DNA of 5,841 nt. Source: Alphaproteobacteria bacterium. Its GTDB lineage: Bacteria; Pseudomonadota; Alphaproteobacteria; Caulobacterales; Maricaulaceae. Under the pieces are notes generated by a model that did not search any database, had not been told where the DNA came from, and worked only from the letters and a program-made list of their open reading frames with translations. This document shows, piece after piece, positions 1 to 5,309 of this stretch. Location of the stretch: assembly GCA_030428405.1 (NCBI GenBank), contig JAUIEH010000199.1:1-5841 (forward strand). The letters are read 5' to 3'. Made by a program: the position numbers and the translations under genes. How positions within the stretch are numbered: the first letter of the stretch is position 1; each line of letters starts with the position of its first letter.

Positions 1-370
1 TGAACTCCAGCGTCTCAGCCGGCGTGAAGAAGGGGTCCATGTTGATTTCCTGAGGCACGACGCCGATGGCGCAGCTTGCCGCGCGCGGCTCGGAATCGAT
101 GTCGCAGCCCCAGATGGATGCGCGGCCTTCGCTTTTGACGACCAGCCCGGCGAGGATGTTGATCAGCGTCGACTTGCCGGCGCCGTTCGGCCCGAGCAGT
201 CCGAATATCGCGCCGCGCTCAATGTCGAGATCGACGCCCTTCAACGCCTCTTTCGGCGGCTGCCCGCGCGAGCCGGCATAGGTCTTTCGCATGCCGCGAA
301 TCGAGATCGCCTTGCTCGGATCGAGCGCGCCGAGGTCAACGGCGTTGGCGTCCGGATCAGATTTGGGCAT
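1..370 (-). CDS. ABC transporter ATP-binding protein, YadG-like (N-terminal part, 3' end outside window)
   Basis: This is the nucleotide-binding subunit of an ABC-2 type exporter, which hydrolyses ATP on the cytoplasmic face to drive a separate membrane permease. Only the first 123 codons are inside the window. After an acidic leader of about 20 residues the ABC domain begins: Tyr31 is in the A-loop position, the Walker A motif GPNGAGKST spans residues 60-68, and the Q-loop lies in VVPQE (Gln107). The segment VPQEINMDPFFTPAE is very like E. coli YadG, which suggests this subgroup rather than a drug- or sugar-importer ATPase. The signature motif, Walker B and H-loop should lie beyond the left edge, as should any permease partner. 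The start at 370 is the first ATG that keeps the whole domain; a nearby upstream ATG at 387 is out of frame. No strong ribosome-binding site is visible. The substrate cannot be deduced. Confidence 0.9.
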   Translation of the reverse strand, partial: MPKSDPDANAVDLGALDPSKAISIRGMRKTYAGSRGQPPKEALKGVDLDIERGAIFGLLGPNGAGKSTLINILAGLVVKSEGRASIWGCDIDSEPRAASCAIGVVPQEINMDPFFTPAETLEF

Positions 371-417
371 AGCGTGCAGGCTCTCATGCGGCGCGTGGGA
401 AGGCGCAAAACGATGCT

Positions 418-440
418 GGATCAATCCGGCCGATTGACCC
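418..440. promoter_or_regulatory. Imperfect dyad in the divergent ABC/zinc-finger spacer (operator candidate)
   Basis: The 134-bp spacer between the divergent genes contains the arms GGATCAATC (418-426) and GATTGACCC (432-440) around a 5-bp centre. Eight of nine arm positions pair. Each arm carries a -35-like hexamer pointing outward: TTGACC on the plus strand (434-439) and TTGATC on the minus strand (424 to 419). I could not place a convincing -10 element at normal spacing for either direction. The site is therefore offered as a possible operator or shared promoter element, not as a defined promoter. The rest of the spacer shows nothing recognisable. Confidence 0.3.
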
Positions 441-504
441 TATCTTCACCCGCCAATACCTATGCGCGCGCAATTTGCGCTGCAATGCAAGGCCGCGAAG
501 TTTC

Positions 505-729
505 ATGACCGATCCCGACCGCGCTTCTCAAACCTACAATCCGGCGACCGATTTCATGCAGCCGCCCGAAACCGTCGTGATCGACGGCCACAAGGCCGCG
601 TGCGACGGCGGCGGCGGCGCGCTCGGCCATCCTAAGGTCTATCTCGAAGTCGGCGATGATGGCTTCGTCGATTGCGGCTATTGCGACCGCCGCTTCATCC
701 AGCGCGGCGGCCCTGCGGACGCTGATTGA
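505..729 (+). CDS. Small CHCC zinc-finger protein, NDUFS6-like
   Basis: This 74-residue protein belongs to the zf-CHCC family, related to the mitochondrial complex I accessory subunit NDUFS6 (13 kDa). The expected zinc ligands are visible: Cys33, His42 (in the GHP motif) and the Cys57-x2-Cys60 pair (DCGYC), followed by Arg-Arg-Phe as is usual in the family. In alphaproteobacteria such as Paracoccus an NDUFS6 homologue is a supernumerary subunit of respiratory complex I. A similar role is reasonable here but is inferred from the family. The ATG at 505 gives a family-typical length with an unstructured N-terminus of about 20 residues. The frame is also open back to a TTG at 475, but that adds an arginine-rich stretch with no family counterpart. 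A second internal ATG at 556 would still retain the zinc site. No transmembrane segment or signal peptide is present. The gene stands alone, with 239 bp before gyrB. Confidence 0.85.
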   Translation: MTDPDRASQTYNPATDFMQPPETVVIDGHKAACDGGGGALGHPKVYLEVGDDGFVDCGYCDRRFIQRGGPADAD

Positions 730-767
730 GCGCGACCAGGAAAAGACAAAATGAAACAGGATGTTAA

Positions 768-796
768 GCGCGCCGCGCCGTGATGGCCGCGCGCGC
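768..796 (+). terminator. GC-rich hairpin downstream of the zinc-finger gene (terminator candidate without T-tract)
   Basis: Positions 768-779 and 785-796 can form about 11 G-C pairs with single-base bulges at 773 and 788 around a 5-nt loop (780-784). It lies 38 bp after the zinc-finger stop codon and upstream of the gyrB promoter candidate, which suits a transcript end. There is no T-run after the stem, so intrinsic termination is doubtful. It may only reflect the local GCGC richness. Confidence 0.3.
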
Positions 797-815
797 GCCG
801 AAAACGGTGCATGAG

Positions 816-847
816 TTGGCGCTGAGCGCGTGCGCGGGCTATATAAA
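816..847 (+). promoter_or_regulatory. Candidate sigma70-like promoter for gyrB
   Basis: An A/T-rich island, ATATAAAG at 841-848, stands out in this GC-rich spacer. TTGGCG (816-821, 4 of 6 matches to TTGACA) precedes TATATA (840-845) by 18 bp. TATAAA (842-847) is a better -10 match but would have a 20-bp spacer. Either choice places the transcript start near 851-855 and gives gyrB an untranslated leader of about 115 nt. No other promoter-like site is as good between 730 and 968. Supported by sequence resemblance only. Confidence 0.4.
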
Positions 848-864
848 GTGATTGCGCGAATCGA

Positions 865-950
865 CAGCGCGGCATGCTCGCGCTGATCGGCGTTTGGGGG
901 CGCAAGTCTTTGTGGGACTTTTCTTTTTGGTGATGGCGAGTGCGCTCGCC
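865..950 (+). promoter_or_regulatory. Structured gyrB leader: three consecutive stem-loops
   Basis: Three perfect hairpins follow each other in the gyrB 5' leader. The first pairs CAGCGCG (865-871) with CGCGCTG (879-885). The second pairs AAGTC (904-908) with GACTT (916-920) and runs straight into a T-rich stretch (919-928, one C), like a weak intrinsic terminator. The third pairs GGCGAG (935-940) with CTCGCC (945-950) around the tetraloop TGCG and ends 18 nt before the gyrB ATG. In addition, TTGCGC at 852-857 can pair with GCGCAA at 900-905, which would compete with the 5' arm of the terminator-like second stem. The arrangement resembles an attenuator. That function is an inference, and the second stem is short. 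Confidence 0.35.
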
Positions 951-968
951 GCACGCTAGATTCTGGTT

Positions 969-3386
969 ATGGCTGACATTTCGAATCACGCAGAAAACGC
1001 CGACGACTATGGCGCCGGCTCGATCAAGGTGCTCAAGGGCCTGGAGGCCGTGCGCAAGCGGCCCGGCATGTATATCGGCGACACCGATGACGGCTCCGGC
1101 CTGCACCATATGGTCTATGAGGTCGTCGACAACGCGATCGACGAGGCGCTTGCGGGCTATTGCACGCGCGTGACCGTTACGCTGCACGCGGACGGATCAG
1201 CCGCCGTCAGCGATGACGGCCGCGGCGTGCCGGTCGAGTTGCATGAAGAAGAGGGCGTTTCCGCCGCGCAGGTCATCATGACCCAGCTTCATGCGGGCGG
1301 GAAGTTCGATCAGAACTCGTACAAAGTCTCCGGCGGTCTGCACGGTGTCGGCGTTTCGGTCGTGAACGCCTTGTCGAAATGGCTCGAGCTCACCGTCTGG
1401 CGCGACGGCAAAGAGCACACGATGCGCTTTCTCGACGGTGATCCAGAAAACGGCGAGGACCTGAAAGTCGTCGGCGATGCGGACGGCAAGCGCGGCACGC
1501 AAGTGCGCTTCTTGCCGTCGACGGATGTTTTCACGGGCACCGAGTTTGAGCGCGCGCGCCTTGAGCACCGTTTGCGCGAGCTGGCCTTTCTGAACTCGGG
1601 CGTCGCCATTGTTTTGCGCGATGAGCGCGGGCCCGACCCTTACGAAACCGAGATGCTCTATGACGGCGGCGTCGCCGCCTTCGTTGCGCATCTCGACCGC
1701 ACCAAGCACGCGCTGATCCCGGATCCGGTCACCGTGACGGGCGAGCGCGACGGCGTGACCCTGGAATGCGCGCTGCAGTGGAACGACAGCTATCACGAGA
1801 ATGTTCTCTGCTTCACCAACAACATTCCGCAGCGAGACGGCGGCGCTCATTTGGCCGGCTTTCGTGCAGCGCTGACCCGCGTCATTACGCGCTATGCGGA
1901 ACAATCCGGCGTGGCGAAGAAAGAGAAGGTCACGCTGACCGGCGATGATGCGCGCGAGGGCCTGACCGCTGTTTTGTCGGTCAAAGTGCCAGACCCGAAA
2001 TTCTCCAGCCAGACCAAGGATAAGCTTGTCTCGTCCGAGGTCCGCCCCGTCGTCGAAAACATCATGAGCGAAACGCTCAGCGCCTGGTTTGAGGAAAACC
2101 CGGCGGCGGCGAAAATCATCGTTCAGAAAATCGTCGACGCGGCGGCCGCCCGTGAAGCGGCGCGCAAGGCGCGTGAACTTACCCGTCGCAAGACGGCGCT
2201 GGACGTTGCGAACCTGCCCGGAAAGCTCGCCGATTGTCAGGAGAAGGATCCGGCCAAGTCCGAGATTTTCCTGGTCGAGGGTGATTCAGCCGGCGGCACG
2301 GCCAAGCAGGGCCGCAACCGCGCCAATCAGGCGATCCTGCCATTGCGTGGCAAGCTCTTGAACGTTGAGCGCGCGCGCTTCGATAAAATGCTGTCCTCGG
2401 AGCATATCGGCACGCTCATCACCGCGCTCGGCGCCGGCATTGGCCGCGACGACATGGATATGGACAAGCTGCGTTATCACAAGGTCATCATCATGACCGA
2501 CGCCGATGTCGACGGCGCCCATATTCGCACGCTCTTGCTCACCTTCTTCTATCGCCAGATGCATGAGCTGATCGAGCGCGGCTATCTCTATATCGCACAG
2601 CCGCCGCTTTATAAGGTCACGCGCGGCAAGTCCGAGCGCTACATCAAGGACGAAGCCGAGATGGCGTCGTTCCTGATCGATGAGGGCGTGTCGGATGCTT
2701 CGCTGACCCTGTCGAGCGGCGAGGTCGTGTCTGGGCGCGACCTGACCCGTCTGTGCACGGAAGCGCGCAGCATGAAGAGCTTGATCGACCGTTTGCGCGC
2801 GCGCGCGCCGGCCCGCGTCATCTCGCAGGCCGCGCTCGCCGGCGCTTTGAACGTTGACGCCGATCAAAGCCACGCCGACGAACTCGCCCGGCGCATGGAC
2901 ATGGTGTCGGATGAAGGCGAGGAGGGCTGGACAGCCCGCATCGATGAAAACGACGCCGTCATCGTTGAGCGCGAATTGCGCGGCGTGCGCGAGGCCGTCG
3001 CGCTGGACGCGCAGTTCCGCAATTCAGCGGACGCCCAGCGCCTGCACGCCATGGCCGAGAAGCTCGGCGAGGTCTATGAGGGCCCCGCCGTGTACCGCAA
3101 GAAAGAGCGCGAAACCACCGTCTACGGACCGACCTCGCTCTTGGAGGCGGTCCAGGTCGAGGGCGAGCGCGGTCTCAAGATCCAACGCTATAAGGGTCTC
3201 GGCGAAATGAACGCCGAGCAGCTCTGGGAAACCACGCTCGACCCGAATGTCCGCGTGCTCTTGCAGGTCAAGGTCAAGGAAGCCGACGAGGCCGACGACA
3301 TCTTCACCAAGCTCATGGGCGACGTCGTCGAACCCCGCCGCGACTTCATCATCTCCAACGCGCTAGACGCCGAGGTGGATGTTTAG
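969..3386 (+). CDS. gyrB: DNA gyrase subunit B
   Basis: GyrB is the ATPase subunit of DNA gyrase. With GyrA it forms the A2B2 topoisomerase II that introduces negative supercoils. The protein has 805 residues, against 804 in E. coli. The GHKL ATPase domain shows the catalytic base Glu51 and Asn55 in EVVDNAIDEALAG, Asp82 before DGRG, and the glycine-rich lid SGGLHGVGVS (121-130). The transducer carries the QTK loop (Gln348, Lys350). The TOPRIM domain has EGDSAGG with Glu437 and the metal ligands Asp511 and Asp513 in DADVDG. The Gram-negative-type insert lies roughly at residues 575-735 and is followed by the conserved QRYKGLGEMN (739-748) tail. These features and the overall match to E. coli GyrB favour GyrB over ParE. 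The start at 969 is fixed by an in-frame TAG at 957-959, although no clear Shine-Dalgarno precedes it. No frameshift or missing catalytic residue is seen. Neither recF nor dnaA is adjacent in the window. Confidence 0.98.
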   Translation: MADISNHAENADDYGAGSIKVLKGLEAVRKRPGMYIGDTDDGSGLHHMVYEVVDNAIDEALAGYCTRVTVTLHADGSAAVSDDGRGVPVELHEEEGVSAAQVIMTQLHAGGKFDQNSYKVSGGLHGVGVSVVNALSKWLELTVWRDGKEHTMRFLDGDPENGEDLKVVGDADGKRGTQVRFLPSTDVFTGTEFERARLEHRLRELAFLNSGVAIVLRDERGPDPYETEMLYDGGVAAFVAHLDRTKHALIPDPVTVTGERDGVTLECALQWNDSYHENVLCFTNNIPQRDGGAHLAGFRAALTRVITRYAEQSGVAKKEKVTLTGDDAREGLTAVLSVKVPDPKFSSQTKDKLVSSEVRPVVENIMSETLSAWFEENPAAAKIIVQKIVDAAAAREAARKARELTRRKTALDVANLPGKLADCQEKDPAKSEIFLVEGDSAGGTAKQGRNRANQAILPLRGKLLNVERARFDKMLSSEHIGTLITALGAGIGRDDMDMDKLRYHKVIIMTDADVDGAHIRTLLLTFFYRQMHELIERGYLYIAQPPLYKVTRGKSERYIKDEAEMASFLIDEGVSDASLTLSSGEVVSGRDLTRLCTEARSMKSLIDRLRARAPARVISQAALAGALNVDADQSHADELARRMDMVSDEGEEGWTARIDENDAVIVERELRGVREAVALDAQFRNSADAQRLHAMAEKLGEVYEGPAVYRKKERETTVYGPTSLLEAVQVEGERGLKIQRYKGLGEMNAEQLWETTLDPNVRVLLQVKVKEADEADDIFTKLMGDVVEPRRDFIISNALDAEVDV

Positions 3387-3410
3387 GGGGGTGCTTCCGG
3401 GGCGCCTCCC
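3386..3410. terminator. Hairpin between convergent gyrB and the secreted-protein gene
   Basis: GGGGGGTGC (3386-3394) can pair with GCGCCTCCC (3402-3410) over nine positions around a 7-nt loop, seven as Watson-Crick pairs and two as G-U wobbles in the plus-strand RNA. It starts at the last base of the gyrB stop codon and ends at the last base before the stop codon of the opposing gene, filling the whole 24-bp gap. No T-tract follows on either strand. In the minus-strand RNA the two wobbles become A-C mismatches, so it would serve gyrB better. Confidence 0.35.
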
Positions 3411-3992
3411 TCACTGCATCGCGACGTCCTCCAGGTTGGCCGCCTCATCGCGGACGAGGCCGTAGAAGCTCTGCCACGTATAGGCTTCGTCGCTGTCTGA
3501 GCGGCGGATGTAGAAATTGACGGCGATGCCGTGGGTGTTTGAGATCATCTCCCAGCGACGGTCATAGCCGTCTTCGCCGGCAGCGAAGCGCTGCATGGCT
3601 TCGATGACGCGATGGCCGGAGGCTTCGTCGTCTTCACAGCTCACCATGTCGACGCGGAACACTTCCTCACGCCCGCCGTCTTCGTTGACATCGAAGCGCG
3701 TGAAGCCGTCAGCGTCGAACACATCCGCGAGGACGTAAGCTTCATCTTCGCTGGCGTCGTGATGGATGAGCGTTACGTCGTCGATGCGCTCCGTCCGTCG
3801 ACTGATATGGCCCTGGGTGAGCGCGCCCGTGCCGATATTGCGAACGAAATAAGAAAGCGACCACCGCCCGATCGCGTCGTCGAGCGATTGCGAGATGCAG
3901 CTCGGCAAAGGATCGGCGCTCGCGCCTTGCAGCGAAAGAAATATGGCGGAGGTCGCGGCGAGTAGCGTTGAAACTGGAAAATTTGCACGCAT
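3411..3992 (-). CDS. Secreted acidic protein of unknown function
   Basis: I do not recognise the family. The 193-residue product begins with a Sec-type signal peptide: Arg2, a hydrophobic stretch about residues 8-22, and a likely cleavage site ASA-DP after Ala26. The mature protein of about 167 residues would be periplasmic or extracellular. It is rich in Asp and Glu and has two cysteines (Cys32, Cys119) that could form a disulfide. Residues 93-106 contain DADG and DVNEDG, a DxNxDG pattern like calcium-binding loops, but the usual acidic residue at loop position 12 is Phe112. The start at 3992 is preferred over the upstream in-frame ATG at 4037 because it opens directly with the signal peptide and has an AAGGAG site 9 nt upstream. 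Strong G/C third positions support this strand over the overlapping opposite frame. It converges on gyrB and is apparently monocistronic. Confidence 0.8.
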   Translation of the reverse strand: MRANFPVSTLLAATSAIFLSLQGASADPLPSCISQSLDDAIGRWSLSYFVRNIGTGALTQGHISRRTERIDDVTLIHHDASEDEAYVLADVFDADGFTRFDVNEDGGREEVFRVDMVSCEDDEASGHRVIEAMQRFAAGEDGYDRRWEMISNTHGIAVNFYIRRSDSDEAYTWQSFYGLVRDEAANLEDVAMQ

Positions 3993-4001
3993 GGGGACCG
4001 G

Positions 4002-4007
4002 CTCCTT
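4002..4007 (-). promoter_or_regulatory. Ribosome-binding site deciding the start of the secreted-protein gene
   Basis: AAGGAG read on the minus strand lies 9 nt before the ATG at 3992. It lies inside the longer reading frame that begins at 4037, so it argues that translation starts at 3992, immediately before the signal peptide. Upstream of it, GCCCGG/CCGGGC (4039-4044 and 4053-4058) forms a 6-bp stem in the probable leader. Confidence 0.6.
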
Positions 4008-4077
4008 CTCGCGGCCGATCCGCCCCCCGAAAATCAACGCCCGGCCAACGAACCGGGCCGCGGTCTGATCAAAAACG

Positions 4078-4113
4078 ATAAGCTTAAGCTAACACAAAGA
4101 GCTGCGCTTTGTG
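4078..4113. promoter_or_regulatory. Palindrome, CtrA-like half-sites and dyad in the divergent spacer upstream of ogt
   Basis: The spacer between the secreted-protein gene and ogt holds a perfect 10-bp palindrome AGCTTAAGCT (4081-4090). Around it, ATAA (4078-4081) and CTAAC (4089-4093) are separated by 7 bp and match 7 of 9 positions of the CtrA box TTAA-N7-TTAAC. Immediately to the right, CACAAAG (4093-4099) and CTTTGTG (4107-4113) form a perfect 7-bp inverted repeat with a 7-nt centre. Together they look like a regulator-binding region between divergent promoters. Which regulator binds, if any, is not shown by the sequence. Confidence 0.3.
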
Positions 4114-4139
4114 GAGGGGAGAACGGTCCTGTCCCGAAC

Positions 4140-4195
4140 TTTTTTTTGCGCCGCGCGCGCAATTGCGCCGCCGGGCGCACGGGTCATGCTAGAGT
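4140..4195 (+). promoter_or_regulatory. Weak promoter candidate with T8 tract upstream of ogt
   Basis: A run of eight T residues (4140-4147) is followed by TTGCGC (4163-4168) and, after 17 bp, ATGCTA (4186-4191). If these act as -35 and -10 elements, the T-run would sit where an UP element is expected and transcription would start near 4198, almost on the ogt ATG at 4202. Matches to consensus are poor. The T-run has no good stem before it on the plus strand, so a terminator is less likely. Confidence 0.2.
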
Positions 4196-4201
4196 TTTCA
4201 T

Positions 4202-4762
4202 ATGTCGCCGTTGGGATTCGCATTGTTCGAGACCGCGCTCGGCCCGTGCGCTGGCGCCTGGAGCGCGCGCGGATTTGTCGGGCTGCAGCTCAGCGAGGGC
4301 AACGGCGAGGCGACGCGGTCGCGCATAAGCGCGCGTTTCCCTCTGGCCGAGGAGACCGCGCCCCCGGCTTGGGCGCGCGCGGCGTTCGACCAGATAGCGG
4401 CCATGCTGCGCGGCGAGACCGCGGACCTTTCGGAAGCTCCGCTCGACATGGAAGGGATCGGCGCATTCGAAGCGAAAGTGTTCGAGACCGTGCGCGCAAT
4501 CCCGCTCGGTGAAACGCGCAGTTATGGCGAGATCGCCTCTGCTGTCGGCGCGCCGGGCGGAGCGCAGGCCGTCGGCCGGGCGATGGCGCGCAATCCGTTC
4601 GCGCCAATCGTGCCGTGTCACCGCGTCATTGGCGCGGACGGTCGCATGATCGGTTTTTCAGCGCATGGCGGCGTCGACACCAAGCGGCGGCTGCTCGCGA
4701 TTGAAGGGCGCAGCGAAGCGCAAGGCTCGTTTTTCGACGCCTGGGACGAGACGGACGCGTGA
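4202..4762 (+). CDS. ogt: Methylated-DNA--protein-cysteine S-methyltransferase (O6-alkylguanine-DNA alkyltransferase)
   Basis: This is a suicide DNA-repair protein that transfers the alkyl group from O6-alkylguanine (and O4-alkylthymine) in DNA to its own cysteine. The 186-residue protein is single-function and lacks the AraC-like half of Ada. A degenerate N-terminal domain (about 1-83) is followed by the DNA-binding/catalytic domain. The active-site motif is PCHRV with acceptor Cys139, preceded by NPFAPIV. Tyr108 corresponds to human MGMT Tyr114, Asn131 to Asn137, Ser153 to Ser159, and Glu168 to Glu172. The position of the arginine finger (human Arg128) is Gln122, in AQAVGRAM, which is unusual. 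The ATG at 4202 has only a weak AGAG 7 nt upstream. The stop codon overlaps the next gene's start (GTGA at 4759-4762), so this is the first gene of a coupled cluster. The catalytic Cys excludes an alkyltransferase-like (Atl) protein. Confidence 0.93.
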   Translation: MSPLGFALFETALGPCAGAWSARGFVGLQLSEGNGEATRSRISARFPLAEETAPPAWARAAFDQIAAMLRGETADLSEAPLDMEGIGAFEAKVFETVRAIPLGETRSYGEIASAVGAPGGAQAVGRAMARNPFAPIVPCHRVIGADGRMIGFSAHGGVDTKRRLLAIEGRSEAQGSFFDAWDETDA

Positions 4763-5307
4763 GTGTGCGGCTTGAAAACCATCCGGATACGGAGCGAGGC
4801 GATATCGCCTCGATCGAAGCGCAGGCCGAACGCGCGCGCGAAACGGTGCTGACGGCGCAATTCACACTGAGAGGCGCTATGGATTCGCTCGTCATTCCCG
4901 CCGAAGCCCCGCCCACGCGCGCAGACAGGCTTTGGGAGCACACTTGTTTTGAGGCTTTCATCCGTCCAGTCGGGTCCACATCCTATCTTGAGCTCAATTT
5001 CGCGCCCTCGCGCGCCTGGGCGGCTTATCGCTTCGACGACTACCGCGCCGGCATGCGCAATGCGGCCCTCAGCGCGCCCTTGCGGCTCGAGCGTGTTGAT
5101 GCGCCGAACGCTGTGAAGCTTGAGATTGCAGTCGATCTGGCGGGCGAGCCGAATTTTCCCGCGCATTCCGACTGGCGCATCGGGCTAAGCGCTGTCATCG
5201 AATCGGCGAATGCGTCTAAGTCCTACTGGGCGCTCGCGCATCCGTCGGAACGGCCGGACTTTCACCATGCCGACGGCTTCGCGCTCGATCTGCCGGCGAG
5301 GGGATAG
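4759..5307 (+). CDS. DOMON-like domain protein (murB-associated type)
   Basis: The 182-residue product resembles the small bacterial DOMON-like proteins, a beta-sandwich related to family 9 carbohydrate-binding modules, some of which are annotated near or fused to cell-wall genes. Recognisable family segments are RADRLWEHTCFEAF (54-67), YLELNFAPSRAWAAYRFDDYR (76-96) and the C-terminal YWALAHPSERPDFHHADGF (156-174). No signal peptide or membrane segment is visible, so a cytoplasmic location is expected. The GTG start at 4759 overlaps the ogt stop codon by 4 bp, and the N-terminal segment LENHPDTE fits the family start. No good Shine-Dalgarno is present, so translation probably depends on coupling to ogt. 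Only 2 bp separate it from the NamZ-type gene downstream. A role in binding cell-wall sugars or helping NamZ is an inference from context; no enzymatic activity is established. Confidence 0.82.
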   Translation: MSVRLENHPDTERGDIASIEAQAERARETVLTAQFTLRGAMDSLVIPAEAPPTRADRLWEHTCFEAFIRPVGSTSYLELNFAPSRAWAAYRFDDYRAGMRNAALSAPLRLERVDAPNAVKLEIAVDLAGEPNFPAHSDWRIGLSAVIESANASKSYWALAHPSERPDFHHADGFALDLPARG

Positions 5308-5309
5308 GC

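Noticed and set aside
475..504. TTG start adding ten residues to the zinc-finger protein
   Set aside because: The added Arg/Cys-rich residues are not family-like, and ATG 505 gives the expected length.
858..987. Three GANTC (CcrM methylation) sites around the gyrB start (858-862, 959-963, 983-987)
   Set aside because: Similar sites also occur inside the ABC gene, and a 5-bp motif is too short for this local count to be meaningful without a genome-wide background.
1197..1904. Long minus-strand open frame (235 codons) inside gyrB, and others at 2286-2873 and 678-1187
   Set aside because: They lie antisense to a fully conserved gyrB or its leader, encode low-complexity Arg/Ala-rich products with no recognisable domain, and reflect the GC bias.
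2346..2348. Arg460 of GyrB at the position of E. coli Lys447, a quinolone-resistance site
   Set aside because: This is a conservative basic change in a segment otherwise like the family (LPLRGK). Asp439, matching Asp426, is intact, so no resistance claim is warranted.
3612..3965. Plus-strand open frame (117 codons) opposite the secreted-protein gene
   Set aside because: The minus-strand frame has the signal peptide, Shine-Dalgarno and third-position G/C bias; the plus frame has none of these.
3993..4037. Longer start for the secreted protein at 4037
   Set aside because: It would put 15 charged residues before the signal peptide and would place the AAGGAG site within the coding region.
4121..4139. 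GAAC repeated before ogt, resembling the alphaproteobacterial LexA (SOS) box
   Set aside because: The spacing is 11 nt, whereas the known direct-repeat box needs 7 nt. No other GAAC pair in the spacer fits, so SOS control of ogt is not supported.
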